Under the pieces are notes generated by a model that saw only the letters and a program-made list of their open reading frames with translations, had not been told where the DNA came from and made no database searches. A stretch of DNA of 64,000 bases, taken from positions 62,001 through 126,000 of the forward strand of contig NZ_FNBD01000006.1 of assembly GCF_900102165.1 (NCBI RefSeq). Direction: 5' to 3'. How positions within the stretch are numbered: the stretch's first letter is position 1; the number at the start of each line of letters is the position of its first letter. The stretch is from Cellulophaga baltica. Its GTDB lineage: Bacteria > Bacteroidota > Bacteroidia > Flavobacteriales > Flavobacteriaceae. Below, in pieces: positions 28,437 to 38,565 of the stretch. The translations under genes and the position numbers were made by a program.

Positions 28437-29651
28437 ATGCAGAAGCGTATGGATGCGATAAAATCAAATAAAAAAGCATTATTAGCCTTAGCTATTGGAG
28501 GTTTTGGAATAGGAATGACAGAGTTTGTAATTATGGGAATTTTACCCGATGTTGCCACTGCATTACAAATTACAATTCCGCAAGCAGGTCATTTTATAGC
28601 TGCCTATGCTTTAGGTGTAGTAGTAGGGGCTCCGATATTAACAGGCTTGGGAAGTAAATGGTCTGCACATAAAGTTTTATTAGCCTTAATGTTATGGTTT
28701 ACCGTATTTAACACATTATCTGCTTTCGCAGAAAATTATACAAGCTTATTAGTTTTTAGATTTTTATCAGGATTGCCTCATGGAGCTTTTTTTGGTATAG
28801 GCGCCGTAGTCGCAGGGAAATTAGTGCCAAAAGGAAAGTCTGCTCAGGCTATGGCTATTATGTTTTCAGGATTAACGGTTGCTAATGTTTTAGGTGTTCC
28901 ATTAGGAACATATTTAGGACACCATTTTAGTTGGAATCTTTCTTTTATGCTCGTAGGATGTATTGGAATTTTAGCGATGTTAAGTGTATATTTTTGGATG
29001 CCTGCATTTCCTAAATCTTCTACGGAAGGATTACGAAAAGATTTACAAGTCTTTAAAAGAGTAGAACTTTGGGTGCTTATTTTATTGACTACAGTGGGTA
29101 CAGGAGGTTTTTTCGCATGGTACAGTTATATAGCTCCATTAATCACAGATGTTTCTGGTTATCCAGAAAGTATGGTGGGTTACGCTATGATATTAGCAGG
29201 TTTAGGAATGGTCGTTGGAAATTTTGTGGGAGCTAAAATGGCGGAAAAGTTTAGTCCTATGAAAGCTATAATTCTGAGTTTAGGAATGATGTCTTTAGTG
29301 CTGCTTATCAATACGGTTGTTGCTCAAAATCCCATAGCGATATTAGTACTTACCTTTGTTATTGGTATTATTTCTTTTACGGTGGCTACCCCGATTCAAA
29401 TGGCTATTATTAATGCTTCTAAAGGATCTGAAATGTTAGGTTCTTCTATGAATCAGAGTGCTTTTAATATGGGGAATGCTTCAGGAGCTTACCTAGCAGG
29501 ATTACCAATTGCAATGGGGTACGGAATAACTTCAGCGAGTATTGTGGGGGCTGTTCTAGCCGGAATGGGTGTACTTATTGCAGTGGGGATATTAGTAAAC
29601 CGCAAAAAACATGCTATTAAAAATAAAATAAAACGCCTAGCATTTAAATAA
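28437..29651 (+). CDS. MFS transporter, AraJ-like
   Basis: A 404-residue protein with twelve predicted membrane helices. Motifs GMTEFVIMGILPDVA in TM1, GVVVGAPILT, and RFLSGLPHGAFFGIGAVVAG fit the drug:proton antiporter-1 / AraJ (sugar or drug efflux) branch. The ATG at 28437 is preferred over a TTG 15 bp upstream; another ATG lies at 28449. It is convergent with a TetR-family gene, with stop codons 1 bp apart. The TetR protein may control it, but this is not evident from the operator position, which lies at the tetR end. Confidence 0.85.
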   Translation: MQKRMDAIKSNKKALLALAIGGFGIGMTEFVIMGILPDVATALQITIPQAGHFIAAYALGVVVGAPILTGLGSKWSAHKVLLALMLWFTVFNTLSAFAENYTSLLVFRFLSGLPHGAFFGIGAVVAGKLVPKGKSAQAMAIMFSGLTVANVLGVPLGTYLGHHFSWNLSFMLVGCIGILAMLSVYFWMPAFPKSSTEGLRKDLQVFKRVELWVLILLTTVGTGGFFAWYSYIAPLITDVSGYPESMVGYAMILAGLGMVVGNFVGAKMAEKFSPMKAIILSLGMMSLVLLINTVVAQNPIAILVLTFVIGIISFTVATPIQMAIINASKGSEMLGSSMNQSAFNMGNASGAYLAGLPIAMGYGITSASIVGAVLAGMGVLIAVGILVNRKKHAIKNKIKRLAFK

Positions 29652-29652
29652 G

Positions 29653-30249
29653 TTACCTTTTAATTTCATTTGAAATTAGGTACTCAAGGTAGGTGATGGT
29701 ATTTAATAAATATTTTCTATCTCCAGTAATAGTAGCCATAGCAATGGCTCCTTGGATCATGGTATATAATTGCTTAGCAAATTGAAGAGGTGTTACAGGA
29801 AGTTTAATTTCAGCAGCATTAATTCCGTTTTCTAAAGTCAAAGCTATTTTGCCCTCTATGGTTTTAGCAACTTCTTTAGCTGCAGCGGCCAATAGTTTAT
29901 TGTTATGCTTAGCATCAACTCCAACATTTAAAACAGGGCAACCTCCCATAGGTAAGGTAAATTCATCATAATGTCTGTAAAAGTCTAATAGGGTAGCTAA
30001 TTTTTCTAAAGCGGTACCTTCAGAATTGATCTGTACATCAATAGCATCAAGAAGTAATTTGCTATTGTATTCAAATGCGGCTATGGCTAGCGCTTCTTTA
30101 TTTTCAAAATTGCCATACAACGCACCCTTTGTTAATCCCGTTGCTTCGGTTAGATCGCTCATACTCGTGCCAACATACCCTAATTTATTAAATATGGGCG
30201 CTACAGTCTCTACAATGTATATAGTAGTTCTTTCGGCTTTGGTTGTCAT
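29653..30249 (-). CDS. TetR/AcrR-family transcriptional regulator
   Basis: A 198-residue repressor-type protein. The N-terminal helix-turn-helix is FNKLGYVGTSMSDLTEATGLTKGALYGNFENKEAL (about residues 20-55). The rest is a helical ligand-binding domain with GGCPVLNVGVDAKHNNKLL, as in the YxaF/LmrA-like group. A palindrome at 30284-30297 upstream of its start suggests autoregulation. It is convergent with the MFS gene. Confidence 0.88.
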   Translation of the reverse strand: MTTKAERTTIYIVETVAPIFNKLGYVGTSMSDLTEATGLTKGALYGNFENKEALAIAAFEYNSKLLLDAIDVQINSEGTALEKLATLLDFYRHYDEFTLPMGGCPVLNVGVDAKHNNKLLAAAAKEVAKTIEGKIALTLENGINAAEIKLPVTPLQFAKQLYTMIQGAIAMATITGDRKYLLNTITYLEYLISNEIKR

Positions 30250-30283
30250 ATAAAAGCTATTTTATACGAATATAAAAAATTAT

Positions 30284-30297
30284 ATACTGTGCGGTAT
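30284..30297. promoter_or_regulatory. Putative TetR operator
   Basis: The imperfect palindrome ATACTG-TG-CGGTAT (half-sites ATACTG and ATACCG, five of six matching) lies 35 bp upstream of the tetR start codon. Spacing and symmetry suit a TetR dimer. Confidence 0.45.
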
Positions 30298-30312
30298 GTT
30301 AAATACCAAAAA

Positions 30313-30347
30313 AAACATCCTTTTATCTGTTAAATAAAAGGATGTTT
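30313..30347 (-). terminator. Terminator of clpB
   Basis: A perfect 14-bp inverted repeat (30313-30326, 30334-30347) with a 7-nt loop. On the minus strand it is followed by an uninterrupted T-tract. It lies 25 bp after the clpB stop. Confidence 0.85.
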
Positions 30348-30371
30348 CTGTAAATCTATTTTAAACAAGTA

Positions 30372-32969
30372 TTAAGCTAGTTCTTCTTGGTTTCTAAAGA
30401 CCAATTGATCGTTGAAAGAATCAATCAGTACAACACTATCTGTGGTGATCTTTCCAGCCAATATTTCCTTAGAGAGCGTGTTCAACACTTCTTTCTGAAT
30501 AACACGTTTGATAGGTCGCGCACCATATTGCGGATCATACCCTTTTTGAGCAAGATAGTTAATGGTTTCATCTGTAGCATCAATAGTAATATTTTGCTTA
30601 GACAACATTCGCTTCAATCCATTTAATTGTAAACGAACAATCTTTGTGATGTCTTCTTTGCTTAATGGCGTAAACATGATAATATCATCAATACGGTTTA
30701 AAAACTCAGGACGAATAGATTTTTTCAATAGCCCCAAAACTTCTACGCGCGCTGCTTCTGTAGCACTGTATGCATCAGGATTTGATTCAAACTTCTCTTG
30801 AATAATATGGCTACCCATATTGCTCGTCATAATGATAATCGTATTCTTAAAATCTGCCACACGGCCCTTATTATCCGTAAGTCTACCTTCATCCAGTACT
30901 TGTAATAATATATTGAAGGTGTCCGGATGCGCTTTTTCTATCTCATCTAATAATATGACAGAATAAGGTCTACGGCGTACCGCTTCCGTTAATTGTCCTC
31001 CTTCATCATAGCCTACATATCCTGGAGGTGCTCCAACCAATCTACTTACTGAATGACGTTCTTGATATTCACTCATATCTATTCGTGTCATCGCACTCTC
31101 ATCATCAAATAAATAAGTAGCTAATGTTTTTGCCAATTCTGTTTTACCAACGCCTGTTGTTCCTAAAAATAAAAACGAACCAATAGGGCGTTTGGTGTCT
31201 TGTAAACCAGCTCTACTACGACGTATAGCATCAGAAACTGCTTCTATAGCTTCTTCTTGTCCCACGACACGTTTGTGTAACACCTCTTCTAATTGTAACA
31301 ATTTTTCACGCTCACTCTGTAGCATTTTAGTAACAGGTATACCTGTCCACTTAGCTACTACTTGAGCGATATCTTCACTGGTGACCTCTTCTTTAATCAT
31401 GGTGTCTCCCAGCTGTTGCTCTTCTAAAACATGCTGTAGGCTTTCTAACTTTTCTTGAGCATCTTTTATCTTACCGTAACGTAACTCTGCTACTTTACCA
31501 TAATCGCCATTACGTTCTGCACGCTCCGCTTCAAGCTTAAAATCTTCAATATCCTGTTTTGTTTTCTGGATATCATCTACAACCGTTTTTTCGCTTTCCC
31601 ATTTGGCAAAAATCTCATTACGCTCTTCTTTGATATTGGCTAAATCTAGATTTAAAGCTTGTAACTTAGTTTTATCATTTTCACGTTTTATAGCTTCAAC
31701 TTCAATCTCTAATTGCATGATCTTACGATCTAAAACATCTAATTCTTCTGGTTTAGAATTAATTTCCATCCGTAATTTTGCTGCAGCTTCATCAATCAAA
31801 TCAATAGCCTTATCAGGTAAAAAACGATTGGTAATGTAGCGCTGTGATAATTCTACAGCAGCAATTACAGCCTCATCTTTGATCCGTACTTTGTGGTGTG
31901 CTTCATATTTATCTTTAATACCACGAAGAATAGAAATAGCACTTTCGGTATCTGGCTCATCCACGACAATCTTTTGAAATCTACGTTCTAATGCTTTATC
32001 TTTTTCAAAATATTTCTGATATTCATCAAGCGTAGTTGCTCCAATAGCTCTCAATTCTCCTCGGGCTAAGGCTGGTTTAAGAATATTTGCCGCATCCATT
32101 GCGCCATCGCCGCCACCAGCACCTACCAGCGTGTGAATTTCATCAATGAATAATACTATGCTCCCATCAGAGGTGGTGACTTCTTTAATAACCGCCTTTA
32201 ATCGTTCCTCGAATTCACCTTTGTATTTTGCACCAGCAATTAAAGCGCCCATATCTAAAGAATAAATGACTTTATCTTTTAAATTTTCTGGCACATCTCC
32301 CTGAACAATTCTACGAGCTAAACCTTCAGCGATGGCCGTTTTACCAACACCAGGTTCACCCACCAACATAGGATTATTTTTTGTTCTACGTGATAAAATT
32401 TGAAGTACCCTTCGTATTTCTTCATCACGACCAATTACAGGATCTAATTTTCCTTTATCGGCTAAATCATTTAAATTTTTAGCATACTTGTTTAAGGAGT
32501 TATAAGTGTCTTCTGCACCCTGAGATGTCACTTTTCCGCCCTTACGCAGTTCCTGTATGGCAGCTTTGAAGTTTTTCTCACTGACTCCTTGGTCTTTTAA
32601 AATTTGACCAATCTTGCTTTTAGAATTAAAAATTGCTAATAGCAAATGTTCAATAGAAACATATTCATCTTCCATGACCTTGGCAATAGAAGAAGCATCA
32701 TTCAACGTCTTTCCTGTTTCACGAGAAAAGACTAAATCTCCTCCTGTTACTTTAGGTAAGCTTTCTAATTGTTTGTCTACCATTTGAAAAAGTAAATCGG
32801 TATTGACGTTCAGTTTCTTTAAGATAAAGGGAGTTACATTTTCATCAACTTGACTAATGGCCTTGAAAATATGTTCGTTTTCAATTTGTTGATGTCCCAT
32901 TTCTTGTGCGAGTTGCTGAGCGAGTTGCACTGCTTCCTGCGATTTTGTGGTGAAATTATTTATATTCAT
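30372..32969 (-). CDS. clpB: ATP-dependent disaggregase chaperone
   Basis: An 865-residue Hsp100 protein of normal length. It has the N-terminal Clp_N repeats (residues 1-145), a first AAA+ domain with Walker [14 protein letters not shown], the coiled-coil M-domain (about 400-520, with [17 protein letters not shown]), and a second AAA+ domain with [13 protein letters not shown]. With DnaK it extracts and refolds proteins from aggregates. No CIRCE element or other heat-shock operator is recognisable in the 165 bp upstream. It is divergent from ytxJ. Confidence 0.95.
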   Translation of the reverse strand: MNINNFTTKSQEAVQLAQQLAQEMGHQQIENEHIFKAISQVDENVTPFILKKLNVNTDLLFQMVDKQLESLPKVTGGDLVFSRETGKTLNDASSIAKVMEDEYVSIEHLLLAIFNSKSKIGQILKDQGVSEKNFKAAIQELRKGGKVTSQGAEDTYNSLNKYAKNLNDLADKGKLDPVIGRDEEIRRVLQILSRRTKNNPMLVGEPGVGKTAIAEGLARRIVQGDVPENLKDKVIYSLDMGALIAGAKYKGEFEERLKAVIKEVTTSDGSIVLFIDEIHTLVGAGGGDGAMDAANILKPALARGELRAIGATTLDEYQKYFEKDKALERRFQKIVVDEPDTESAISILRGIKDKYEAHHKVRIKDEAVIAAVELSQRYITNRFLPDKAIDLIDEAAAKLRMEINSKPEELDVLDRKIMQLEIEVEAIKRENDKTKLQALNLDLANIKEERNEIFAKWESEKTVVDDIQKTKQDIEDFKLEAERAERNGDYGKVAELRYGKIKDAQEKLESLQHVLEEQQLGDTMIKEEVTSEDIAQVVAKWTGIPVTKMLQSEREKLLQLEEVLHKRVVGQEEAIEAVSDAIRRSRAGLQDTKRPIGSFLFLGTTGVGKTELAKTLATYLFDDESAMTRIDMSEYQERHSVSRLVGAPPGYVGYDEGGQLTEAVRRRPYSVILLDEIEKAHPDTFNILLQVLDEGRLTDNKGRVADFKNTIIIMTSNMGSHIIQEKFESNPDAYSATEAARVEVLGLLKKSIRPEFLNRIDDIIMFTPLSKEDITKIVRLQLNGLKRMLSKQNITIDATDETINYLAQKGYDPQYGARPIKRVIQKEVLNTLSKEILAGKITTDSVVLIDSFNDQLVFRNQEELA

Positions 32970-33134
32970 ATATTGTTATTTTATGTTATTGACTACTTTT
33001 ACAAGATAAAATCAAATTTCTTACCAAGAAATGATAAATGTCATTTTGACGGTAAAAAAGTAATTTGGCAAGACAATACGGCAGTTTGTAAGGTTGTAAA
33101 CGCCTTACGACTGACTATATAAAATTAAGAATAT

Positions 33135-33533
33135 ATGGGATTATTTGATAGTCTATTTGGAAATAATAAAGAGGCAACCCCTAAAGAGGAAAAAGCAGAA
33201 TTGCCATGGATTGCATTAGCTTCATTAGATCAATTAGAAGAAATAAAGGAGAAATCTAAAACAAAACCGCAAATTATTTTTAAACATTCTACCACTTGTG
33301 GAATTAGCCGTATGGTGATGAATACCTTTAAAAACACCTATAATTTAGATAAAAATCAGGCCGATTTATATTATTTGGATTTGTTAAGTAATAGAGAAGT
33401 TTCTAATGAAACAGGATATAAATTTCAAGTAGTACATCAATCTCCACAACTAATGGTTATTAAAAATGGCGTAGCCGTTGCAGATGCCTCTCATGGGAAT
33501 ATAAATGATATGGTATTAGAAAAATTTATATAA
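33135..33533 (+). CDS. ytxJ: Monothiol bacilliredoxin YtxJ
   Basis: A 132-residue thioredoxin-fold protein. The active site has a single cysteine, Cys55 in HSTTCGISR (TCxIS type), and the cis-proline motif HQSPQLMVIKNG follows. These are the marks of the DUF2847/YtxJ family, linked to bacillithiol redox chemistry in Firmicutes and Bacteroidota. This suggests the organism uses bacillithiol. It is a single gene ended by a strong hairpin. Confidence 0.85.
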   Translation: MGLFDSLFGNNKEATPKEEKAELPWIALASLDQLEEIKEKSKTKPQIIFKHSTTCGISRMVMNTFKNTYNLDKNQADLYYLDLLSNREVSNETGYKFQVVHQSPQLMVIKNGVAVADASHGNINDMVLEKFI

Positions 33534-33551
33534 TAAGAAAATTTCATTATT

Positions 33552-33592
33552 AAAAAAGCCCTCAGTTGTTATGTACAACTGAGGGCTTTTTT
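33552..33592. terminator. Strong bidirectional terminator
   Basis: A perfect 18-bp inverted repeat (33552-33569, 33575-33592), 5-nt loop and A6/T6 stem ends, lies between the convergent ytxJ and TPR-lipoprotein genes. Confidence 0.9.
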
Positions 33593-33610
33593 AGTGAACT
33601 ATTATTATAT

Positions 33611-34795
33611 TTAATTAAATTGATGTCTTGTGATAATCCCTTTTAAGTTGGCTTTTAAATCTTCGCCAGCATCATAGACCATTTGCTCATTGGTAGGGAA
33701 GGGTACTGCCGCTAAGCTTAACATAGAAATAAGATCATTGTCTAAAGCCAATTTATCTCCACTATAGTTGGCATAATTGTGTTCAAAGAGAAACTGACTA
33801 GCTAACGGATACGTATTGATCTGCTGTTTCGTTTTTAAATCTAAAAAATTAACTTGACCAACTACTTGTGCCGATTTAGTTTGAGTAAATTGGTAGAAAT
33901 CACATTTTACAGTTTTAAATTTATCAATCTTAATTTTATTTCCTAAACTATCCTTTTCTTGATTTCCACTTCGGTCTACAGCATAGGTGTAGCCATCAAG
34001 AATTTGCTTCTCTTTACTTATTTGTCTTTCTTTAACTTGCTCTGGTGAAATAGAAATATTCTTAAAAACCACATCCATTTCGTAATCATATTGAATGCTC
34101 TTAATGGCATTGGTATGGTATTCTGTCCACAAATTATTTAAACCAAACGTATTAAAGTTTAGTAAATCTTCTTCCAATCTGCTTGGAATAATTTGTTCGG
34201 TATCATTAAATAAACGAACCTGAACATAGTCTATTCCTTTTTGATGTGCTTCTTGAATTTTAAGATTTGTGTCTTTATATCCTGGATTTAGCTCTTCCAA
34301 ATACAGCAAGTCATTATATGCTTTTCTGTAATCATTTTTGGCTGTAGACTGTTCTAAAAGTGCTGATGCATTGGCATACAAATAATCCGATAATTGATTT
34401 CTTGTATTAATTATTTTAGCATCATAATCACTAAAAGAAAACCTAGCTTCACGATCTTCTTCGTAGATCATTAAAGGTAATAAAGGCTTAATGCGCTCTT
34501 CAATTTGTTTTAAGTTTACGTAGCCATTATAAATTTGTTCATAATTGGCGGCATTATTACTTTTTTGAAGAAACGCAATTTGCTTTAATTCTCTAGCCGT
34601 GTTTTTCTTAAAGGCCTCCTCTAATAATAATACGTAAGGTTGATTTCCTTTTTTAGTTTTATTATCCACTAAATTATTCAGAGCCTTATTAATGGCTGCA
34701 TCATAATTTCCGGAGTTTAAAGCTTCTTGTGTTTTTTTTACACCCCCACAGGATATAAAAAAAAGAATACTGGTTGCGAGTAGAAATTTTTTCAT
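33611..34795 (-). CDS. TPR-like lipoprotein of unknown function
   Basis: A 394-residue lipoprotein with signal MKKFLLATSILFFISC (lipobox FISC, Cys16). The first third is helical with TPR-like repeats (EALNSGNYDAAINKALNNL; later KNDYRKAYNDLLYLEELNPGYKD). The C-terminal part is mixed alpha/beta and has no known motif. It is probably anchored to the outer membrane facing the periplasm. I do not recognise a named family. It is transcribed separately from fahA, 113 bp upstream. Confidence 0.75.
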   Translation of the reverse strand: MKKFLLATSILFFISCGGVKKTQEALNSGNYDAAINKALNNLVDNKTKKGNQPYVLLLEEAFKKNTARELKQIAFLQKSNNAANYEQIYNGYVNLKQIEERIKPLLPLMIYEEDREARFSFSDYDAKIINTRNQLSDYLYANASALLEQSTAKNDYRKAYNDLLYLEELNPGYKDTNLKIQEAHQKGIDYVQVRLFNDTEQIIPSRLEEDLLNFNTFGLNNLWTEYHTNAIKSIQYDYEMDVVFKNISISPEQVKERQISKEKQILDGYTYAVDRSGNQEKDSLGNKIKIDKFKTVKCDFYQFTQTKSAQVVGQVNFLDLKTKQQINTYPLASQFLFEHNYANYSGDKLALDNDLISMLSLAAVPFPTNEQMVYDAGEDLKANLKGIITRHQFN

Positions 34796-34908
34796 AATAT
34801 ATTATTTATGGGTTTCTTGGAACTATTTCCAATAGCCGTGCCATAATTTAATATGAAAACGAAAACGATTCACTTCTAGTATACAAAAATGCTATTAAGC
34901 CTAAATGA

Positions 34909-36204
34909 TTACTGCTTTTTTTTAGGTTGATATACTGGCAATAATTTTGTAGACACTTCTCCAAAACCAATTCGTATGTTATCATTTAGACAATATCCTT
35001 TGATGATTACGGTATCATTATCTTCAATAAATTTTCGGGTAGCGCCATCATTTAATTTCACTTCTTGTTTACCACCCCAGCTTAATTCTAACATAGAACC
35101 ATAAGAATCTGGCGTTGGCCCAGAAATGGTACCACTACCCATCATGTCACCACTATTCACATTACAACCATTAATAGTATGGTGTGCTAACTGCTGGGAC
35201 ATAGTCCAGTACATGTATTTAAAATTAGATTTGGTTACCGTTGTAGGAGTACTGTTTTCTGGTAAAATATCTACTTCTAAGTGAATATCATAGCTCTTGT
35301 TTCCTTCTTCTTGGAGTAAGTAGGGTAGTGGCTTTGGTTCTTGTTCTGGGCTTTCTACTTTAAACGGTTGCAATGCATCCATAGTTACAATCCATGGAGA
35401 GATGGAGGAGGCAAAGTTTTTAGCTAAAAACGGACCTAAAGGTACATATTCCCATTTTTGAATATCTCTAGCACTCCAGTCATTAAATAACACCATTCCA
35501 AAGATATAATCTTCTGCCTCATCTACAGGAATTGGTTCTCCTAAGACATTCGCATCTGTAGTTATAAAAGCCATTTCTAATTCAAAGTCTACCAATTTAG
35601 AAGGTCCAAAAACTGGAGTTTCCGCACCTGCAGGCATAGTTTGCCCCATAGGTCTTCTAACAGGAGTACCGCTAGTAACAATAGAAGAACTTCTTCCATG
35701 ATAACCTACTGGAATATGGAGCCAGTTAGGTAATAGGGCATTATTAGGATCTCTAAACATGGTACCCACATTGGTAGCATGTTCTTTACTAGAGTAGAAA
35801 TCTGTGTAATCACCAATCTGTACAGGTAACTGCATTTCAATCTCTTCCATAGTGAAAAGAACTACTTTTTTATGTTCTTCATTGTCTCGTAGGGAAGCAT
35901 TATCCGTGTCAAAAATTTCTGAAATGCGATTTCTTACCAAGCGCCATGTTTTTTGGCCGTCAGAAATGAAATCATTTAACGTGTCTTGCAGAAAAATATC
36001 ATCTGTTAACGGAATATCTTTAAAATAGCCTAATTGATGCAACGCTCCTAAATCTATAGCATGATTCCCTATTCGAGTACCAATAGTTATGACGTCATCT
36101 CTAGTCAAAAAGACACCGAAAGGAATATTTTGAATCGGAAAGTCAGAATTAGCTGGTACCGGAATCCATGTTTTTTTATTAGGATCATTCGTTTTTATAG
36201 GCAT
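34909..36204 (-). CDS. fahA: Fumarylacetoacetase
   Basis: A 431-residue enzyme of the last step of tyrosine/phenylalanine breakdown, splitting fumarylacetoacetate to fumarate and acetoacetate. An N-terminal SH3-like domain starts SDFPIQNIPFGVF. The catalytic FAH domain has IPVGYHGRSSSIV, DFELEMAFI, FNDWSARDIQKWEYVPLGPFLAKNF and QQLAHHTINGCNVNSGD. Length is normal. It is divergent from glyA; other tyrosine-degradation genes are not in the window. Confidence 0.93.
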   Translation of the reverse strand: MPIKTNDPNKKTWIPVPANSDFPIQNIPFGVFLTRDDVITIGTRIGNHAIDLGALHQLGYFKDIPLTDDIFLQDTLNDFISDGQKTWRLVRNRISEIFDTDNASLRDNEEHKKVVLFTMEEIEMQLPVQIGDYTDFYSSKEHATNVGTMFRDPNNALLPNWLHIPVGYHGRSSSIVTSGTPVRRPMGQTMPAGAETPVFGPSKLVDFELEMAFITTDANVLGEPIPVDEAEDYIFGMVLFNDWSARDIQKWEYVPLGPFLAKNFASSISPWIVTMDALQPFKVESPEQEPKPLPYLLQEEGNKSYDIHLEVDILPENSTPTTVTKSNFKYMYWTMSQQLAHHTINGCNVNSGDMMGSGTISGPTPDSYGSMLELSWGGKQEVKLNDGATRKFIEDNDTVIIKGYCLNDNIRIGFGEVSTKLLPVYQPKKKQ

Positions 36205-36282
36205 ATCTAAATTGTTAATTGGTGTTTAATAAGTTCTGGAATCAAATATATTATTTTCTTCCAATTAACGACGGTCAATTCG

Positions 36283-36290
36283 TATTTTTG
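36283..36290 (+). promoter_or_regulatory. Consensus -7 box of glyA
   Basis: TATTTTTG fits TAnnTTTG exactly and lies 27 bp before the glyA ATG. A start here excludes the longer in-frame extension that begins at 36219. Confidence 0.55.
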
Positions 36291-36317
36291 CAACTCAATT
36301 TAACAGTTTATTTTATT

Positions 36318-37595
36318 ATGCAACGCGACAATCAAATTTTTGAACTAATTGCTGAAGAAAAACAGCGCCAAATTAATGGAATAGAACTTATTGCTTCTGA
36401 GAACTTTGTAAGTGCTCAAGTAATGGAAGCGGCAGGTTCTGTGTTAACGAATAAATATGCTGAAGGCTATCCAGGCAAACGTTATTACGGCGGTTGTGAG
36501 GTTGTTGATGTTGTAGAACAAATTGCGATTGACAGAGCTAAGCAATTATTTGGTGCAGAATATGCAAATGTACAGCCCCATTCGGGCTCACAAGCTAATG
36601 CCTCAGTATACCATGCTTGTTTAAAACCTGGAGATACTATTTTAGGATTTGACCTTTCTCATGGTGGGCATTTAACACATGGCTCTCCTGTGAATTTCTC
36701 AGGTAGAATATACAACCCTGTATTTTATGGTGTTGATAAAGAAACTGGAGTTTTAAATTATGATAAAATTCAGGAAATAGCAGAAAAAGAAAAACCAAAA
36801 ATGATTATTGCTGGTGCATCTGCTTATTCTAGAGATATAGATTTTGAACGCTTTAGAGTAATAGCTGATAGTGTTGGTGCACTTTTATTAGCAGATATCT
36901 CTCACCCTTCTGGTTTAATTGCCAAAGGTATTTTAAATGACCCGATTCCTCATTGTCATATTGTGACTACTACAACGCATAAAACATTAAGAGGTCCAAG
37001 AGGTGGATTAGTATTAATGGGAAAAGATTTTGACAATCCTTTCGGAATTAAATTGAAAAATGGTAGTCTTAGAAAAATGTCTGCTTTATTAGATTTAGCA
37101 GTTTTTCCAGGTAATCAAGGCGGACCCTTAGAGCATATTATAGCAGCTAAAGCAATTGCCTTTGGTGAAGCTTTAACTGATGAGTATTTAACATATATCT
37201 TACAAGTAAAGAAAAATGCTGATGCGATGGCAAAAGCTTTCGTTAAAAAAGGATACGAAATTATTTCTGGAGGTACGGACAATCATATGATGTTAATTGA
37301 CCTTAGAAACAAAGATATTACAGGTAAAGATGCTGAAAACACTCTTGTTAAAGCAGATATTACAGCAAATAAAAACATGGTTCCTTTTGATGATAAGTCA
37401 CCATTTATTACTTCTGGTATTCGTTTTGGAACGGCTGCCATTACAACAAGAGGGTTGAAAGAAGATGATATGTCTACCATTGTTGAATTTGTTGATGAAG
37501 TCTTAATGAATGCAGATAATGATGATGTTATTGAGGCAGTTAGAACAAAAGTAAATGCATTAATGAGTAAGCGAGAACTTTTCTATGCGTGCTAA
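36318..37595 (+). CDS. glyA: Serine hydroxymethyltransferase
   Basis: A 425-residue PLP enzyme interconverting serine and glycine and charging tetrahydrofolate. The motifs [24 protein letters not shown], the PLP-lysine context [11 protein letters not shown] and [15 protein letters not shown] are standard. The ATG at 36318 is chosen because [11 protein letters not shown] is the family start and the upstream frame has no conserved sequence and overlaps the promoter box. It ends at a hairpin terminator. Confidence 0.95.
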   Translation: MQRDNQIFELIAEEKQRQINGIELIASENFVSAQVMEAAGSVLTNKYAEGYPGKRYYGGCEVVDVVEQIAIDRAKQLFGAEYANVQPHSGSQANASVYHACLKPGDTILGFDLSHGGHLTHGSPVNFSGRIYNPVFYGVDKETGVLNYDKIQEIAEKEKPKMIIAGASAYSRDIDFERFRVIADSVGALLLADISHPSGLIAKGILNDPIPHCHIVTTTTHKTLRGPRGGLVLMGKDFDNPFGIKLKNGSLRKMSALLDLAVFPGNQGGPLEHIIAAKAIAFGEALTDEYLTYILQVKKNADAMAKAFVKKGYEIISGGTDNHMMLIDLRNKDITGKDAENTLVKADITANKNMVPFDDKSPFITSGIRFGTAAITTRGLKEDDMSTIVEFVDEVLMNADNDDVIEAVRTKVNALMSKRELFYAC

Positions 37596-37617
37596 TTAAG
37601 TAATATACCTACAATCA

Positions 37618-37649
37618 AAAAGCCATTGAAAATTAATTCAATGGCTTTT
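37618..37649 (+). terminator. Terminator of glyA
   Basis: A perfect 13-bp stem (37618-37630, 37637-37649) with a 6-nt loop and T-rich tail lies 22 bp after the glyA stop. Confidence 0.85.
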
Positions 37650-37747
37650 CTTTTAGGTTTCAAACTAAAAAACACTAGTCCCCGAAAATCTATTGGTCCA
37701 AATACGCTACAGCGCATACTTTTACAATGTGACTTAAGCCCTAGGTA

Positions 37748-38413
37748 TTACTCTAACATGGTTAATTTACCATATATAATTTCTTTTTCTTGAGCGTCAT
37801 AAATATCACTATCTACTTTGCTATCAAAATATAAGCCCCAATAACTATTGTAGTTTTTGTGGTTTTCTTCTATTGTACTGTTATTAACTAACGCATTTTT
37901 AGTGTAAAAATTATTATTTTCTAATAAAGGCACATGAATTTCGTACGGTAATTGGGTTAAACCTTTAGTGAAATAGACATAGCTATTATGCATTTCCACG
38001 ATAAGTTTATTCAATTCTAAGGCAATGCTATTTTCAAATATTCGATAAACAACTACCGTTGAGTCCTTAAAAATTAAATTCAATTCTTTGATGTCAAACA
38101 AATTATTTGATGCTATTCTCAATTTTTGAAATGCTTTCTGAAAAAAAGAATCTTTTTCATTTTTAAGCATTAAGTCATGACCATCTAATTTACCTAAGGC
38201 AAGTATAGATAGGCCTTCACTTAAATTAAAATTAAAATTGACGTCCAAGACTAAATCATTCGTTGTTGTAAAACTATCTTCATTTACGATAGAAACAGTA
38301 CAAAAGAAATCTTTTTCAATTTTCAAAAAAAAGGTATTCAAACCAAGAATTTTATTATCCTCGGATTCGAAAGCTCCAATTTTTTTTCGAGGTTTATTAT
38401 TTTTAGATGACAT
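37748..38413 (-). CDS. Uncharacterised cytoplasmic protein
   Basis: A 221-residue protein from the ATG at 38413; a TTG 18 bp upstream is also in frame. It starts with a basic tail (MSSKNNKPRKKIG), has no signal or membrane segment, and is rich in beta-prone stretches with many Asn, Leu and Phe. No motif or family is recognised. It lies between the glyA terminator and a hairpin repeat and is probably expressed alone. Codon use looks like its neighbours. Confidence 0.55.
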   Translation of the reverse strand: MSSKNNKPRKKIGAFESEDNKILGLNTFFLKIEKDFFCTVSIVNEDSFTTTNDLVLDVNFNFNLSEGLSILALGKLDGHDLMLKNEKDSFFQKAFQKLRIASNNLFDIKELNLIFKDSTVVVYRIFENSIALELNKLIVEMHNSYVYFTKGLTQLPYEIHVPLLENNNFYTKNALVNNSTIEENHKNYNSYWGLYFDSKVDSDIYDAQEKEIIYGKLTMLE

Positions 38414-38472
38414 TCTTCTCTTTGTAAACAATTACAATCAAAATTAGTATATAATTTAAAGTTTAGACTGCA

Positions 38473-38501
38473 CGAAAACCTTTGACTTTCAAAGGTTTTC
38501 G
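38473..38501. repeat. Hairpin repeat, copy 1
   Basis: A perfect 13-bp stem with a 3-nt CTT loop. Its core (GAAAACCTTTGA-CTT-TCAAAGG) recurs at 42507-42535. It lies 65 bp past the stop of the response regulator and lacks a T-run, so it is more like a dispersed palindromic repeat than a terminator. Confidence 0.6.
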
Positions 38502-38565
38502 TTTGTTCGTCTGTAATACTTTGATTATAAATGATTTAAGAAGTGGTAATTAAGAATCTTTTCAA

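Noticed and set aside
36219-36317. N-terminal extension of glyA
   Set aside because: It contains the consensus promoter box and no conserved residues; the family start is at 36318.
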